From Brugia malayi (lineage: Eukaryota; Nematoda; Chromadorea; Rhabditida; Onchocercidae), in NCBI RefSeq assembly GCF_000002995.4, contig NW_025062477.1:2002001-2066000 (forward strand): a DNA stretch of 64,000 bases. The letters are read 5' to 3'. Of the stretch, positions 22,872 to 37,000 are shown piece after piece. Every line of letters starts with the position of its first letter. Position 1 is the stretch's first letter. The translations under genes were made by a program, and so were the position numbers. A model generated the notes under the pieces. It was not told where the DNA came from. It did no database searches and worked only from the letters and a program-made list of their open reading frames with translations.

Positions 22872-25800
22872 ATGGTAATTTTCTTCATTTTTTTTATTGA
22901 TCTGTTTAGTAGTTAGTAGTAATAGATAATAAGAAGTTGTAACATATATGATAATGGCAATGGTAATAATAATATTGGCATAATAATTTTGAGCATTACG
23001 TTCAATATTACTAGTTAATGATAAATGCAAATTTATCATTTGTAAATTTATCATTAAATTGTAACTCTGTACATGATGCGCAAAATTATTATATCATTAT
23101 TACTGTTGCATCATATTTGGCATATTGTGTAAAAACATATTATGTACAATAAAAAATGTACATTAATAATAGTAGTACTACGGTATCTCATTATGATAGT
23201 TATGTGAAATAAAGTTATTAAAATAATCTAAAAATAAGGAAATCAAATATCTAAATATAAATCATCGATTAGTAATTTATAAGAAATTGACTATTCATCA
23301 GACTAAGATAATTTCGAAGCATTAAATAAGATTCAAATTGCTTTTCAATAAAACGTTTCCAATAATTTATGTGAAGGTTTAGGTCTCATTATCTGAAAAA
23401 TTAGAAATAATAAATTTTCAGTAATAAAATAGCAATTATGGCAAATTTGATAAAATTATTACAAATTTTCAGTACTGCCTTTGCTGTTAAAATAATGTAA
23501 TAGCAAATTTGTTTAATTAAGCAATTATTTTAAAAGATTCAGTTTTGATTTACTTCTTCCCACAATGAGTTAAAGCTAAATTTATTCGAAATTAAAACTA
23601 GGTGAAAGGTGTAAAATAACAATAAATTTAATTAGGAATTAAATTTAAAAAAATACTCATAAGAAAAACGAAAAAAAAAAAATTTCCATAGATAAATTAA
23701 GAAATAATTAATTGCAATACGAAATTCAAAATTTACTGTACCGAAAAAAAGGCACTACACAATGAATTAATAATGTAATTAATTAGAAATTGAATTGCTT
23801 CGAAAGAAAAAAGGACATTTCTTGAACAGTTGCAACCATATACAAAATATTACATTTGATGATACTCTATAAAAATATAATTTTAAAAAACAAATAAATT
23901 ACGGCAAACTTTTTGCAAGTATCTATAAAAATATAAAGTACAATTTATAATTTTTTTTTTTCCTTTTTTGAAATTTAAAAATTTTCATTCATTTTTGATG
24001 TACATATTCATCAATCTTTTTCGTAATATAAAAGTTATTTTCATTTTCACTGAAGTAGAATTTATTTTAATTTCGATTAAAATAGAAACGAAATGATAGA
24101 TTGAATTGAAAAATGAACGTAACGTTTTTTTTCTGCAAAATAGAAAGTATAAAATTGTGGGAAAAAAAAATGAAAAACTTGTTTAATACAATGACCACAA
24201 ATGTAATTCGTACAACAATGGCATAAATATTATGGTTTGATTGGTCAAAATGATAAAATTTGTTAGATTTCCAACTTAATTTTCTCTTCCATTTTTTTAA
24301 AATTAAATTATATTATTCATCATCCTTCTTTTTTTTTTTTTTTTTTTTTTCAAATTACGACGATAAAATTCCAAACTTCCATTTCAAATACGTCGTTGTA
24401 TCGAATATAAAAAAAGAAAAAAGAAACAAAAAGGAATAAAAAGATAGTTTTCAAAATATTAACTTAAATTTTAAAAATTCATTGAAAAAATATACAAAAA
24501 AAAAAATTTATTTTTTCCAATTATCGCATCTTGCATATCTAACTTTTTATAAATTTGATATAAAAAAAAAAAAAAAAAATGCTGCGATAAATATGTAAGT
24601 TTTCTTTTATTTATTTATCTTGTTGATCTGTTTTTAATTTCAAACTTATTTCCTACTCCTCTACAATTTTTTAAATGAAATTTATTTTTGTAGAATGAGT
24701 ATAACATTTTTTATAACATTTTCAATAAATATAACATTTTTGAAATTTTTTTGTGTTTCAAATTTTTCGGAAAATATTGAAAAAAGAATTATTAAAATTT
24801 TACAGAAGCTTGCTTTACTCCTCGTCTTCGCTTTAATAGGACATGCAAGCGCTTGTTTTGGTGGTGGATGTGGAGGTCAGACACAATGTTGTTGCTTAAA
24901 ATTGCCACCAATTTGTTTACCAATACTAAATCTAGGTGGTTGCTGTGGTGGTTGCTGTTGTCAAGGTCAAGGAGGTGGTATTGGTGGCGGGTATGCTCTA
25001 TTGTTTTTATTTTATTCTAAATTATTTAAATCAAGTATCAGTTAAAAAGCAATGATTCATTACGATTATTTAATTAAACTTGTGATAATGGCTGTATGAT
25101 GTTATAAGATTCGAATTTTTCAAAAAAGAAGATTTACAGCATAAATAATAAAGTTGAAGCAAACGTTCATCATTTCTGTCTCATTTATATTAGCTAATAT
25201 CTTTATCAACTGAAATTTAGGAATAAATTTAAATTCTACAAGAACTTTTCTTGCTATAAATTATCTTGGAAACTTGACTTACATTTAATTTTATAACTTT
25301 TTTTGACTTGAATTTCATTTTATCTTAAATTGTAATGTCACATCTGACCTGGAAAGTGAAATTTATTAATAACTTGAAAACGACATTCTGTCAATTAGAC
25401 CAATTAATTCGATTTAAATTTCGAAAGAAAATCAGTCATTCGGAACGTTTGATATATGATTATTTTCGGAATTATTTTAATGAAATAATTTGTTTAACAA
25501 TTAATTGTTTGCTCATTTGCTATTTATATTGCAATTTGTGTTGCTCATAAAAATGAAAACAAACTCGAAAAGTAACTTGAATTCATTTTTTATTAATTAA
25601 TTTTCACAAATACTCTTCACCACTCTTTTTTTGGTTATTTTAATTTTCATTTTCAAAATATTTTCATTTTAGGTATGCATTACCTCCAAGTGGAAAGTAA
25701 GTCATTTTTTTGTTTGCTTTTTATTGACAAATCAATTTTGAATTTAAATACTTTTACAACTATTAAAGGAAAAATTAATGTATACTTTGATATATGTTAT

Positions 25801-25998
25801 TATGCGAATGACCATTGATAAATATATCCAGTACGGCGATAATTGATATCATATCATGATGCATCATATTTACTGATTAATAATTATTTTATACCATCAT
25901 GATCATTGTCTAAATTAATCGTACCTTTTTCCTCAAATTTCAGATACGGTATACCAGGTGGTGGCTATTTGGCAGGTGGTGGCTATCCAGTTGGATAA
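22872..25998 (+). CDS. Small secreted Cys/Gly-rich protein (88 aa, hypothetical)
   Basis: The model has exons 22872-22874, 24806-24990, 25673-25696 and 25944-25998. The first exon would code only for the initiator Met, with ATG directly followed by a GTAATT donor. Exon 2 then supplies a textbook signal peptide (KLALLLVFALIGHASA), then CFGGGCGGQTQCCCLKLPP, a short hydrophobic stretch and GGCCGGCCCQGQGGGIGGG. Exon 3 is a 24-bp microexon (YALPPSG). Exon 4 encodes YGIPGGGYLAGGGYPVG and TAA. Phases match at all junctions and the total is 267 nt. The ACFG start of the mature protein and the Cys-Gly clusters resemble the gene at 16.9-17.8 kb, so the two are probably paralogues. The function is unknown. 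The downstream ORF at 24695 reading through the first acceptor is intron. Confidence 0.75.
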
Positions 25999-25999
25999 A

Positions 26000-28900
26000 A
26001 CTGATTTGTTTCATTTTAGTTCATTAATGTTATTTATTATTTGTTCGGTGTTATTTGTAAATAAGGTTCATATTAACTGCTACAATTTACTTCAATTTTT
26101 CATCAAAAATTTTAACTTTTGATGCTAACTATGAATTAACTTCAATTTTGTTATAAAAAGGAAAGTCCAAGTTTTTTTTTTTAAAAAAAAACTTTTTGTT
26201 AAAATTTTAAATAGGTGTAAAAAAAAAAATTTCTCTTGTTAAAGTAGAAAAAAAATTTAAGAAAAGAAAAAAAAAAAGCACACAAAAACCAACAAACATT
26301 TCGATTCCTCCCAGTGACATTAATGATAATTGTTATCACATGGCACAATTCTTCATTTATGTAATCTTATCTGTACAATTTCTTCATTATCGATCATTTC
26401 CGATTTACAATTTCATCTGTCATTAAATGTTAACTTTGCAATAAAAAAACGACAAAATATTTGTTGTTTGATCCAAGCTGATCTAACTATCATTAATATT
26501 TATGTATTATTATTAATTGGAAAAAAAAGTTTCAAAAATATGAAAACTTTCAATTTTTATTAAATAAAGCGGTATTATCACGAATTGATGGAGTTTTAAA
26601 CAAATTGTTATTATATCAAATTTTAAAATTAAAAAGTGAAATTTTCTTTTAAATCTAAAGAAAGAAATAAAAGAAAAACAATTGCAATTATTATTTGTTT
26701 TTTTATGGACATTTCAAACAAATGAATGAGTTAATTCAGAAATTGATAGAATAAATAAAATGATCTTAAAATACACTTGGTATTTCAGAATTAACTTCAG
26801 AGATCAATTTTGAAAAAAAGGAACACAATTTTGAATTAGAAACTAATTCTATTGACTTAAAAATTATAACCATAGTTCATAATTTTTATGTCATAATTGC
26901 TGAAATTATAAAATTTAGAATTGCGAAAAATTTTGACAAGAGCGATTATCAAAGTTATAAAGTATTTGCGTTTACTTATAATTATACTAGTCATTAGCGC
27001 CAATTGATATCAATTTTGATAATTGTAAGGAATGTTATAACATTTGGGCCACACATATAAACAATGCTTATTGCATTCAATTATGACAAAAGTTTTGCAA
27101 TTAAGTTTGATCGATGCAAAATTCAATTAAATATAGATTAGTAATGTACAATGGTTTCTCTTTAATAATAATAACCAATTATTAAACATAACGTTGTGTT
27201 AAGCATAAGAAACTGAGTTTTTCGTGAATTAATACTTTTTAATTATTATTATTTTTATTTTAACGTAAACTATAAGAAAATAATATGAAAATACATTGAA
27301 ATAATTTGCTTTAAACTCTAAATTCAAATAAAATGAAATAATTCATTTCAAAGTTTAAATCCAGGCATTTCTTTTTTATTCCATTATCTTGTTGTGTTTA
27401 AATTTTTTCTTATTTTACACTTCAAAATTATGAAGTACTATATTTCATTTTTTAATGTTCACTTAACTTTCACTCTTATCAAAGTAATTAAGGTAAAGTG
27501 ATAGCGAACAATGTGTAATTGTATGTGTTCAGAAGATAACAAATACTTCGTATTTATTATGCTGGAATTATTACTGAAACATTTTAATGAAATTCAAAGC
27601 TCTGCCAATTTTCTTTTCATATTTAACATTTAATTTTTCAAAACAAATCACTCGACAAAGAAGAAATAAATTTTATGGATTATCACTTTAAAATATTCTA
27701 TATGCCGATTTTCTGTTACTTTATATCCAATTGAGTAAACAAAAAAAAAGATTAAATAATTAAAAAAAAATTTTTAAAAAAATTTTGTTAATTAATTTGT
27801 AAATTTTTAAAAAAATGCAATTTTTTGTCTTAAATGAACAAATGCAATCACTGAAAATGTTTAAATTATTACATTGCTTTTTTGCTACAAACAGAAATCC
27901 ATGAATAGCAAATTTTTTTTAATTTTTGATAACATTAAAAAAATTTAATCAATAATGAAATAATCATTTTAAAATTATTTCGAGCATTGCTCTCTTCTTT
28001 CATCGATATGTGATATATTTTTTTTTAATAAGAAAAAATATTAGCAAATAATATTTTCCTTAAAATGCAAAACAAAACTTTTATGAAACATAGGGTTTAA
28101 TGAAAATTTCTGGAATTAATTTATTGATTTTGCTAATTTCTTTTTAAAATCATTGCATGTGATGAGTGATAAATGTCATGCGTCAAATGATAAATGAATG
28201 ATAGTAACAAGAGAAACTATTTGTAGAAATTAGTCAATCAACTGATAAGCAATCAATTAACTGATAAAATTTAATGAAAATATTATAGACAGAATTTGAA
28301 GAATAAGATTGTTGTTTTGTTAACTTGTTAACTGCCGTAGTGCAATTCACAGAAGTTTTTACTGTGCTCAAAGTTTAACTTTAATCTAACTGTTAATATT
28401 TGTTATACTTTTTGGATACTGGGATTAATGGATAAGTGAAAATGAAAGAAATGAAATGCTTTATAAATAAAAAATAATCTGTTTAAGGTTGCTAAATTCG
28501 AGTTTAATTGAGTGATGCATAGGAAATTTAAAGTTTAAAGTTTTAAACAAAATTTGCTAAAATTGCATTTTATATTTTCAAAAGCAATTACAGTAATACA
28601 GCAATTTTTTGCTTATGAAGTTAACAATTTACCAATCAAATCATTTTTTTTGTTTTTTATATTCTAGCTTTCCAGCTTTCAGCAAATTTTTCGATCCTGA
28701 ATTTTTAAAAACTCCGATAGATTAACTTGTAGACCAAAATAAGTGTTTACTTTAAAAGAAGAAATTTCATCCTATTAAATTTGTGAATTATTCTTGTTTT
28801 AGCACATATAATGAATCTTAAAACGAAAAAATCTTATGATATTAAATCTTATCATTTTATTTAAATTTCATACTTTTTGATAGAATGATTGGTTTTAAAA

Positions 28901-31045
28901 ATTCACAGTTGATGTTAACATACATCTTAAAGAGTTCAATTTAAAGTTAATAAATTTGAAGTTAAACAATTTAGAAAAATCGAATAACATTGAAAGCAAA
29001 ATTTTGAGGTATAAAATGATAAGTGCTGTTAGGTAGAAAATATTGAACAAAAATTTGCATCAAACTTCAAGAAAATAATTTAACGAAATTTCATCTGATG
29101 AATTTTTAAGAATTCACCTCAATGAGCTATATGAAAAAGTGGTCAAAAAGAATTTTATGATTCAATTCTATAAGAAAATTTTATCATTCAATTCATGAAA
29201 ACCATTATAAACTGACTGATAAATTTTGTGGATAAATTCTTAACTATATAATATAATAGTATAAAATTCGCTTTATTTGATTAACACCATTAACTTGCAA
29301 TTCGACTATTGTTTTATCTAATATATATCTTAATTTTCCATAGTTTTCGCTGTCAACAACTCACTCTGAGAATATGTAATAGAATAATTGATAATATTCT
29401 TTTAATTACGTTAAGAGTTTGTTTTTTTTTTTCTACAAAACAATAATACTAGCAATAATTTCAAAAACTAATATTGGCTGATATCAGTTTTGAAATTTTA
29501 TTTCTTGAATTATGGTCAAATTGTATAGGAAAATTCATAACGATTTTTTTTTTTTTCTGGCTCCATTCTATCCAATATACTTTCAAATGATTAGCTTGAT
29601 TTAAATTTAGAAAAGAATTCTTGCACATACATTTTGTCATGATATCTATGTTACACTTTATAATATATATCATAATAATGCAAGGAAGGAATCCAAGATG
29701 TTAGTTTTGCTATTTTAGGCTTATTTATGCTATTAAAAATTATCTCTGATGTTTGGTTTAATTTTGTTCTGTTTTTTTTTTTTTTTTTTGTTGCTTTGAA
29801 ATTTTGGAAACGTAAGTTAACTTAAAGCTCAATTTTTAATATTAGCATAAGGTTGAGGAGAAAGATTGGCTGTCAACAAGAAATTGCTACTGCATTTTCG
29901 ACAAGATTACAATTCTCTTAAATCTTTCATATTCAAAACATTTCCAAAATTCATTTGCAAATTTTGTTCGGATTATAATGTTTTGTTGTTCTGATTGGTT
30001 TTATTTCATTCTTAGAATTTTCTAACAAATATTATCATTCTGAATTGTTATTATAATTCAACAAGTTACTATTATCATTCAACAAATAATCATTGTCATC
30101 CATAAGATTATTTAAGTTAAAACTACCAAATTACATCAGCAGTTCTTTTTGTTGTTAATTTCAGTGTAAAAAAAAATGTGTTAATTTTTTCATTGAAAAA
30201 TAAAATAAATGAATTTAATTTTAGTTAGAAGAACGACGAAAAAAAAAAAAATGTAATTTTGATTAGTCATAGTAAGCTAATTTGTTTGACAAAAAAACAT
30301 AAGTGAAAATTTTTAATAAAGTAAAAGATTCAAAAAAAAAAAAAAAAAAAAAATAATTTCTTACTATCAAACATTTGAATAAAAGAATCAAAAGAAAATC
30401 TTAATTTTTCTTTATTACAATATTTTTTTAAACAATATTACTACGAAGTATTTATCCCTGACTTATTCTAATTAACAAGAATTACTGTGATAATATCTTT
30501 CCAATAATAACTATTTATATGACAATGAAATGAAGAATCAAATCATAATCTTGAACTATAAATAAATAAGTGATATTACTACCATAGTAATGTTAGGTGA
30601 AATTAGTGTAGCGTTTGGTTTTTCAAAGTTTTATTTTGAAAAAATCAGTTAAATTTTTTAACAGTATTAGAAAGCTACAACAAAGTTGGTAGCCGGATGA
30701 AACCTTCTTCTTTTTCCATTCAGGAAATAATTCTGTAGAAATCTAAAATTAACTTCATTAAGTTTAAGATGGTTCATTATGATCTATCTCGTATATCTTC
30801 TTGCACACTGTTATTATCAGTATTTATAATGAATTTTTCTTTTATTACAGTTTCTGAATTTGCCATTCTTTCTGTTTAAAGCATCCTTTTATATTCGATT
30901 CATAAAAGAAACGGAATGATTTAAAGATTCGAACATTTGATTTGACCATTTTCCTAACAATTTTATTTAATTTGTAAATCTTAATGGTTCGATTGTCGAA
31001 GATATTTGAAATTGCTCATTCAATTTGATATAAATTTGTATAATT
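26000..31045. other. Gene-free AT-rich region
   Basis: No exon is recognised on either strand across 5 kb. The few open frames are low-complexity. This region separates the plus-strand secreted-protein genes from the minus-strand lectin cluster. Confidence 0.55.
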
Positions 31046-31048
31046 GTA

Positions 31049-32452
31049 TCATATGTGTTTTACTACCATAATGCACAAGTTAACAGCTCCGAATCTTATC
31101 ACAATTTTTAAAAATAAAGCAAAAAAAAAGAAACCCTTAGAAGGTGGTGGCGGCAGTTGATAACGACATAAAACAAAGTATTGTTGAAATTGCGCATTAC
31201 AATCAACATCAAAAGTATAATATTTTCTATCGCCATCTAAAGACAAATACAACTCTGATTTATTTAAATATTTTTATTTTTAGATCAATGAGTTAAAATG
31301 GGAATCAGTTTTTTTTTTTAACTTATTTTAAAATCTTTTCAGCTTATCACATCATTTTATTCAGTTCTTTGAAATAATCAGTTAAAATTAAACAAATCAA
31401 AGTTCCAAAATATTTAATCACAATAAATCTTTTCTCAGCAATGAATTAATCAATCTATTCAGTGATGAATTCATCGCTGATACCAAGAAACATAACGATT
31501 CATGTATTTTAAGAAATATGATTTTTTTTTTTTTTGTTTTAAATATAATTTTATAAATCAGAAAAACGTACGTATTATTCGGCTATGAAGAAAAATTCGT
31601 CGACAATCACCTTTTTTGTACAGTGAAAAATGTGACTTATAACCAATACCCAAAAAATCAGTGTAGTTGAACGGTGACCTATCAAACCAATGAAAACGAC
31701 CATTCTTGTATGTCAATCCGATCAGTAATGGTATAGGTCTCACCAATTGATGAAATGCTTAATGCTACCATAGAGTTTTAGAATAAGCAGTAATATTTGG
31801 ACTGGAAGTAGGCTAATTTATCTTTTTAGTCAATTGAATATGATAGCTAGCTAATAAGTTTACTTTTAAAATAGCAAAAGATGAAATGAAATTAAATGGA
31901 ACAATTTGTCAAATATTTTTCACTAGAGTTAATATTGTAGAATTTTGAAAAGGACGAAAAATAAAAAATGAAGTTTAAAAAAAAAAATTAAAATTAGAAA
32001 TATAATAATACATCGATAAAGCATTTTAACAAATTCATATTCCTCTTTGTTACGAAGCGAAATGCTGGAAATTGTTGAAAAACGTGATGTTTTACGACAA
32101 TGACTTTCATCAATGATTTTAATTGTATCCTTTAAAAGAAATTTATTAAATTTAAAAGACTATGCAACAGTAGCAGAATTTTTTTATAAAATTAAATTGC
32201 ATTAGTTATATGTTTAATAGGAACATAGCTAATTGATAAGCTATTTTTAGCATAATTTTAACTAATTTTTAGTGCTAATAAATAATTGAATGCTAATAAA
32301 TAAATAAATTATATTAATGATATGAACATCTAATTTGAAAAGACAAATGTGACAAATGGATTAATTAACTGATTTATCGATCACATGCATTCTGTAACAG
32401 TAAGTATATGCGCCAAATTGTTTCAATTGATAATGACGCTCACAGTCCTGTC
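31049..32452 (-). CDS. C-type lectin domain protein, incomplete model
   Basis: Minus-strand exons together form one C-type lectin-like domain. About 32452-32385 has QDCERHYQLKQFGAYTYCYR, the N-terminal Cys and YCY. About 32127-32040 has ESHCRKTSRFSTISSISLRN, the alpha-helix region. About 31760-31570 has LLIGLTYKNGRFHWFDRSPF, the WIGL-type core, then DCRRIFLHS. About 31254-31049 has YYTFDVDCNAQFQQYFVLCR, the final Cys pair. After the domain come QLPPPPSK and a long hydrophobic stretch, which could be a membrane anchor or an unspliced intron read-through. The phase of the last join (C/AG) fits. No signal-peptide exon or start codon could be found between 32453 and the next gene, so the locus may be 5'-incomplete, have a distant first exon, or be degenerate. 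The sugar-binding QPD/EPN and WND calcium motifs are not evident. Confidence 0.6.
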
Positions 32453-32947
32453 CTGAAATTATGTACTGAAATATAGTTTTTTTTCCTGTTATTATTAAAT
32501 TAAACATATTTTTATGACTTTTATCATCAAAAAAAAAAAAAAAGAAATCATTTAAGGAATGTTCATCAAACGCAACTTTCTTCGAAATTTATCGTTGAAT
32601 GTGTAAAAAGTTAATGGATGTTTCTGAAATAGCATACTAGATTTGATAAAGGATCGACTGATATCATTGATATGATAAAGTGTTGTTTTCATTCATGCAT
32701 GATATGTTAGCATAAGCTTTAAGAAAGCCAAAAAAAAAATAAAGAAATAAATATTTCATGAAAAAAAAATGAACTTTCTAAACAATGCGTTGCAGAAAGT
32801 ACTAATGTAAGACAGGTGATGAAGACAACCGTATGAGTCATTGCTAAATTGTCAAATGATTAGGATTGTTGTAAAATTGGATTAAAATAGTAATTGGATG
32901 GTCTAAAGAAACAAGTGGATGAATTAAGCAGAAGCAAATAAGAGTAA

Positions 32948-33154
32948 TGATGAATGAATTTAAATTCAAATTTAAGTAGTCATTAGTAGGAATATTATGA
33001 ACTGAAAAATCCAACCTAATGATGAATGAATTTAAATTCAAATTTAACTAGTCATTAGTAGGAATGAACTGAAAAATCCAACCTAATGATGAATGAATTT
33101 AAATTCAAATTTAAGTAGTCATTAGTAGGAATATCATGAACTGAAAAATCCAAC
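32948..33154. repeat. Three tandem copies of a 67-72-bp unit
   Basis: Copies start at 32948, 33020 and 33087. Each contains TGATGAATGAATTTAAATTC and CATTAGTAGGAAT. The middle copy lacks 5 bases. They are nearly identical, so the expansion is recent. Confidence 0.9.
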
Positions 33155-33774
33155 ATATGAATATTTGTTTGAAAAATTTCTTGCAATGTTACAATTGAGT
33201 ATTTTTATTATTTAATTATGATAATGATTAAATGTTACATATCATCAAACAATCACCGCAAATGGTATCAGGTCATCAAGAAATTATAGATTCGGTAAAT
33301 TAAAATAGTTAAAAGATCAATTATGGAAAAACCAATATGAAAGAGTTCTTGTAAACTTGTGTGAGTGAAAAATTTGACTATCAAAATGGAAGATTTCAAA
33401 AAGTTCTGTTATTATTTCCAGTGTTATTTCTCATTTATACGATAATTAATAAGAAGCATTAACAAATATGCAAATGCCAATCCATATATTATGATGTGGT
33501 AGATATAAAATTACTTTAAAAAATAGAGCAAATATTGTGACAAAAGATATTTTTGTTAACAAAAACACAATTGCTTTAAACTTTATCCAAGGAAACATTT
33601 TAATCATAAGATTCTAATTGATATAAAGTTTTCACTTTGTATAAGTTCACAAATGTAACTAACATCAATAATGATTAATAAAAATATCATTATTAATTGA
33701 TCAAATTGAACTCTTTTAGCACCATTTTCTAAAAAAAAAAAAAAAAAATAGAAAATAGAAAATTAATTAGAGAA

Positions 33775-33862
33775 ATCTAAAATATTATATTAAAAAAAAA
33801 AAATAATCTAAAATATTATATTAAAAAAAAAAAATAATCTAAAATATTATATTAAAAAAAAA
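33775..33862. repeat. Three tandem copies of a 31-bp unit
   Basis: ATCTAAAATATTATATT followed by an A-run, repeated at intervals of 31 bp. A simple AT-rich expansion. Confidence 0.85.
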
Positions 33863-34038
33863 CCATTAGATAATTTTTTTTTTGTATGTGTTAAATTCAA
33901 TTTGTAATAAAGCATATCAAAATGTTTATTTTCATTTAAAAAAGAAGTGAGACTTAGTTTTAACTAATATTTTCAAGAAAACATTTATATATTTATTTAA
34001 ATAATACTCATACACTTTTTTTTTTCGTTAGTTTAATT

Positions 34039-37000
34039 TTATTTTTTACATTTACAATCTTCCAGAAATTTATCACGAATGCACATACCAATAGCATTAT
34101 TTTCTGGTTCGTGATCAATCAATATTTTGATTTCTTCTATCAGTTCATTTTTACCTATATGGTCAGGTTGTTTGTCAAGAATCTGTAATTATTATTTATG
34201 CGAAAATATCCCTGAAATGTATCCATGAGAAGGTTTCATTTCTGAAAATTGTAGATGGAATTTATGGTCATTAATTAAACTAATTTCATGTTAAATAAAA
34301 TAAAATATGTTACTTCATGTTTAATTAAATAATTAAACTTTTTTTTCCCTTTTTTTCTTTTTTTTTTTGACATACATTCATATGATTGTAAAATTGTGAT
34401 TGATTATTAAACGTTTAAAGATTGATTGAATAATTTTGCTAAATATTTAAAAAATACATATCATTGTGTACTTGGAATTTTCAAACAGTTAGGTTTAAAA
34501 AGCAAAACAAAACATTTTAACAAAATATATTAAGATTTATCAAAAATATATGTCATTTTATGCATTCATAAATTTAGCAGTGAATGATCAAAAAACTTTC
34601 GCCAATTTTTTCTCTAACCAATTAATTAATTAATTAATTAACCCAATTTCGATTTATTTATTTGATCAATTAATTAATTAATTAATCCGAACGCAACTGA
34701 TCAGTTATTTGTTGACAGAAAAATGTAACGATAAAAAATAAATGGAAGTAATTTGATTTTTAAAGGAAAAACAAGAAATACCAACATATTTACAGAGTAT
34801 ATCATAAGTGATAACGTTATTATTGCATGGTACTGGTACCATATAATCAGGAACAGCTATAAATATGAATATTAAAATACTATTTTGTGCTTTAATAAAA
34901 TCATTTATTCCTTATTTTCTTTATACATCTCTTATTTTGCTTTAGCATAACAATGTTTTGTTTACCATTATCATTTGATGATATGTGTTAGCAAGTGTAT
35001 TACTACTCAGTGATAAGATAAATTTTATCTTATTATCCGTTTTATCTCGTTTTATTCTTCCTCTTCAATTTCACTTCACTTTTTTTTTAGATTTTAAAAA
35101 CTAAAATATGCGAACTAATGAAAAGATTTCTAAACTGAATACTGTAGTAATAACTTATCGTAAATAAACAATAAGCAAAATTATGCAAATAAACCTTTGA
35201 TGAATATTTATAAAATGAAATTTAAAAATTTTGTTTACATTGAAAAAGCATAAAACGATAACATTCGTTATCAGCAGCAGCTATCCCAGCAATTAAACTT
35301 TCCAATGATGGATGTATAATTGAAATACCATCCATCCAATGATATTGGTTGTGCATATAAATTAAGCCAATCATAAGTCCATGATTTCTTTTATCAAATT
35401 GACGATGAACTGAAATTTCAAAAATAGTTTATTAACAGAATGATTATACCATTACTTTAAATTTCTTAAGTTTTAATTTTTGTTCTTTATTTTGCTTACT
35501 TTCATAAAACAAAATATAAATGAGTACAAAATAGGAAAAATTTTTTTGAGCAATTTCAAAGTTAAAAAAAGATAAATAAAAGTTTTCAATGCATTTGTAT
35601 GAAATGATCTTTTTAGCTTATCAAACGAAAGATTTTGTTTGCTCGAATAAATTACTGTTTATTTGCATAAAAATTGTAAGATTTGCTTGAGTTATTGACT
35701 TTTTATTTACTTTTTTTTATCTTATGTCTTTCAAAATAATCGATATTTCATTTAAATCTCTAACGATTATGAATACTTTGAAAGTATATCAAATATCAAA
35801 CAATATTTCAATGTATAATCTAACCGGAATTATTGGAATTAATAAAAGATGTGCCTGATTGTTTTCCAATTATCAGAGCTAACAGCAGTAATATGTTTGA
35901 TTGTATTTCAATTATTAGAACTAATAGGAACAGGAATGATGTATTATAGTTCAAATAAATTTCATTTCGTTTATCCGAAAAAAAATGGATGACAAAATGA
36001 AGTTTTTTTTTTCAACTTATCAATAATATCACATTGAAATCACTTTTTTTTTTTTTAAATTATAAAGTTATGATTATAATTGAACAGATTAACCGGATAA
36101 AATTTCTTTATGCAACAATCGTAGCAAATTTTTGTTCGGTATAGCAGCTGGTGAAAGAGAATTCCAATGTTCCGTTTCACGTTCATATTCATTTGAATAT
36201 TCATGACATAAGTTAGTGTCAGCACTTGTTATATTGTTCATCTCAAATTCAAATTTAATAAAACAAAAAAAAAAAAAAAAAGAAAACAAGAAAAAGGAAG
36301 TGTGAATTATTAAATAAATTTTGAAGAATTAGAATGGAATGATTCAATCATATGCACGAACTAATCTTTTTAGATTTATTGAATACAAAGTTTAATAATT
36401 AAATAATTCATCGCTTAGCTGTTTTTAATTAATTAAAGATTAAACAAATTTCTTCCTTAATTATGAACCAAAATACTTTTTTTGTCTTTAAATTGTATCT
36501 GCGAAAAATTTATTTTTTTTTTTCCTGCTTTTTTCTTTTACACATATTAATTTAAATTGGTAAATAATTAATTATATTTATATCAAAATTAATATTACCA
36601 AGTAAGTTTTGATGATATGTACATAACACAAATACATATTATTGATTTTAACCGGTATTTCAGTCCTTAGACATTCTTTTTGCTTAGCTATAATTTGAAA
36701 TGCTGAAAATACATCATTTCACTTTAAAGACTAAAGTTAGCTAATGAATTTCATTATAAATAAAATTGAAATTAAAAATGAAATAAAAAAATCAGAAAAA
36801 GAAATATACGTCTTTGAATCATTTTCTGAATTTCATTATCCTGAAATATTATAACAAATGGTCAAAGTTCTTTAATAAAAGAAATAATTACATTATCATG
36901 TCGAATAAATTCATCTTCTAAGTTCATAAAGTTTTTTTTATTTACATGCAATTATTAGTTGTAATTTTCTCTTTTACAAGTAATTATTTTTTTTCGAACT

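Larger units (their letters stand above)
32460..34030. other. Spacer between the two lectin loci, with tandem repeats
   Basis: No confident exon. It holds the 67-72-bp repeat at 32948-33154 and the 31-bp repeat near 33775-33862. A first exon for the lectin at 31.0-32.5 kb could lie here undetected. Confidence 0.45.

Noticed and set aside
32844..33041. Signal-peptide-like minus-strand frame as a first exon of the downstream lectin
   Set aside because: The frame is made largely of the 72-bp tandem repeat, and the hydrophobic part has no suitable Met or donor.
36810..36842. Possible extra lectin exon (DNEIQKMIQR)
   Set aside because: It has an acceptor and donor, but joining it to the previous exon phase gives an immediate stop. 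The 35-bp exon at 36653-36687 fits both phases instead.
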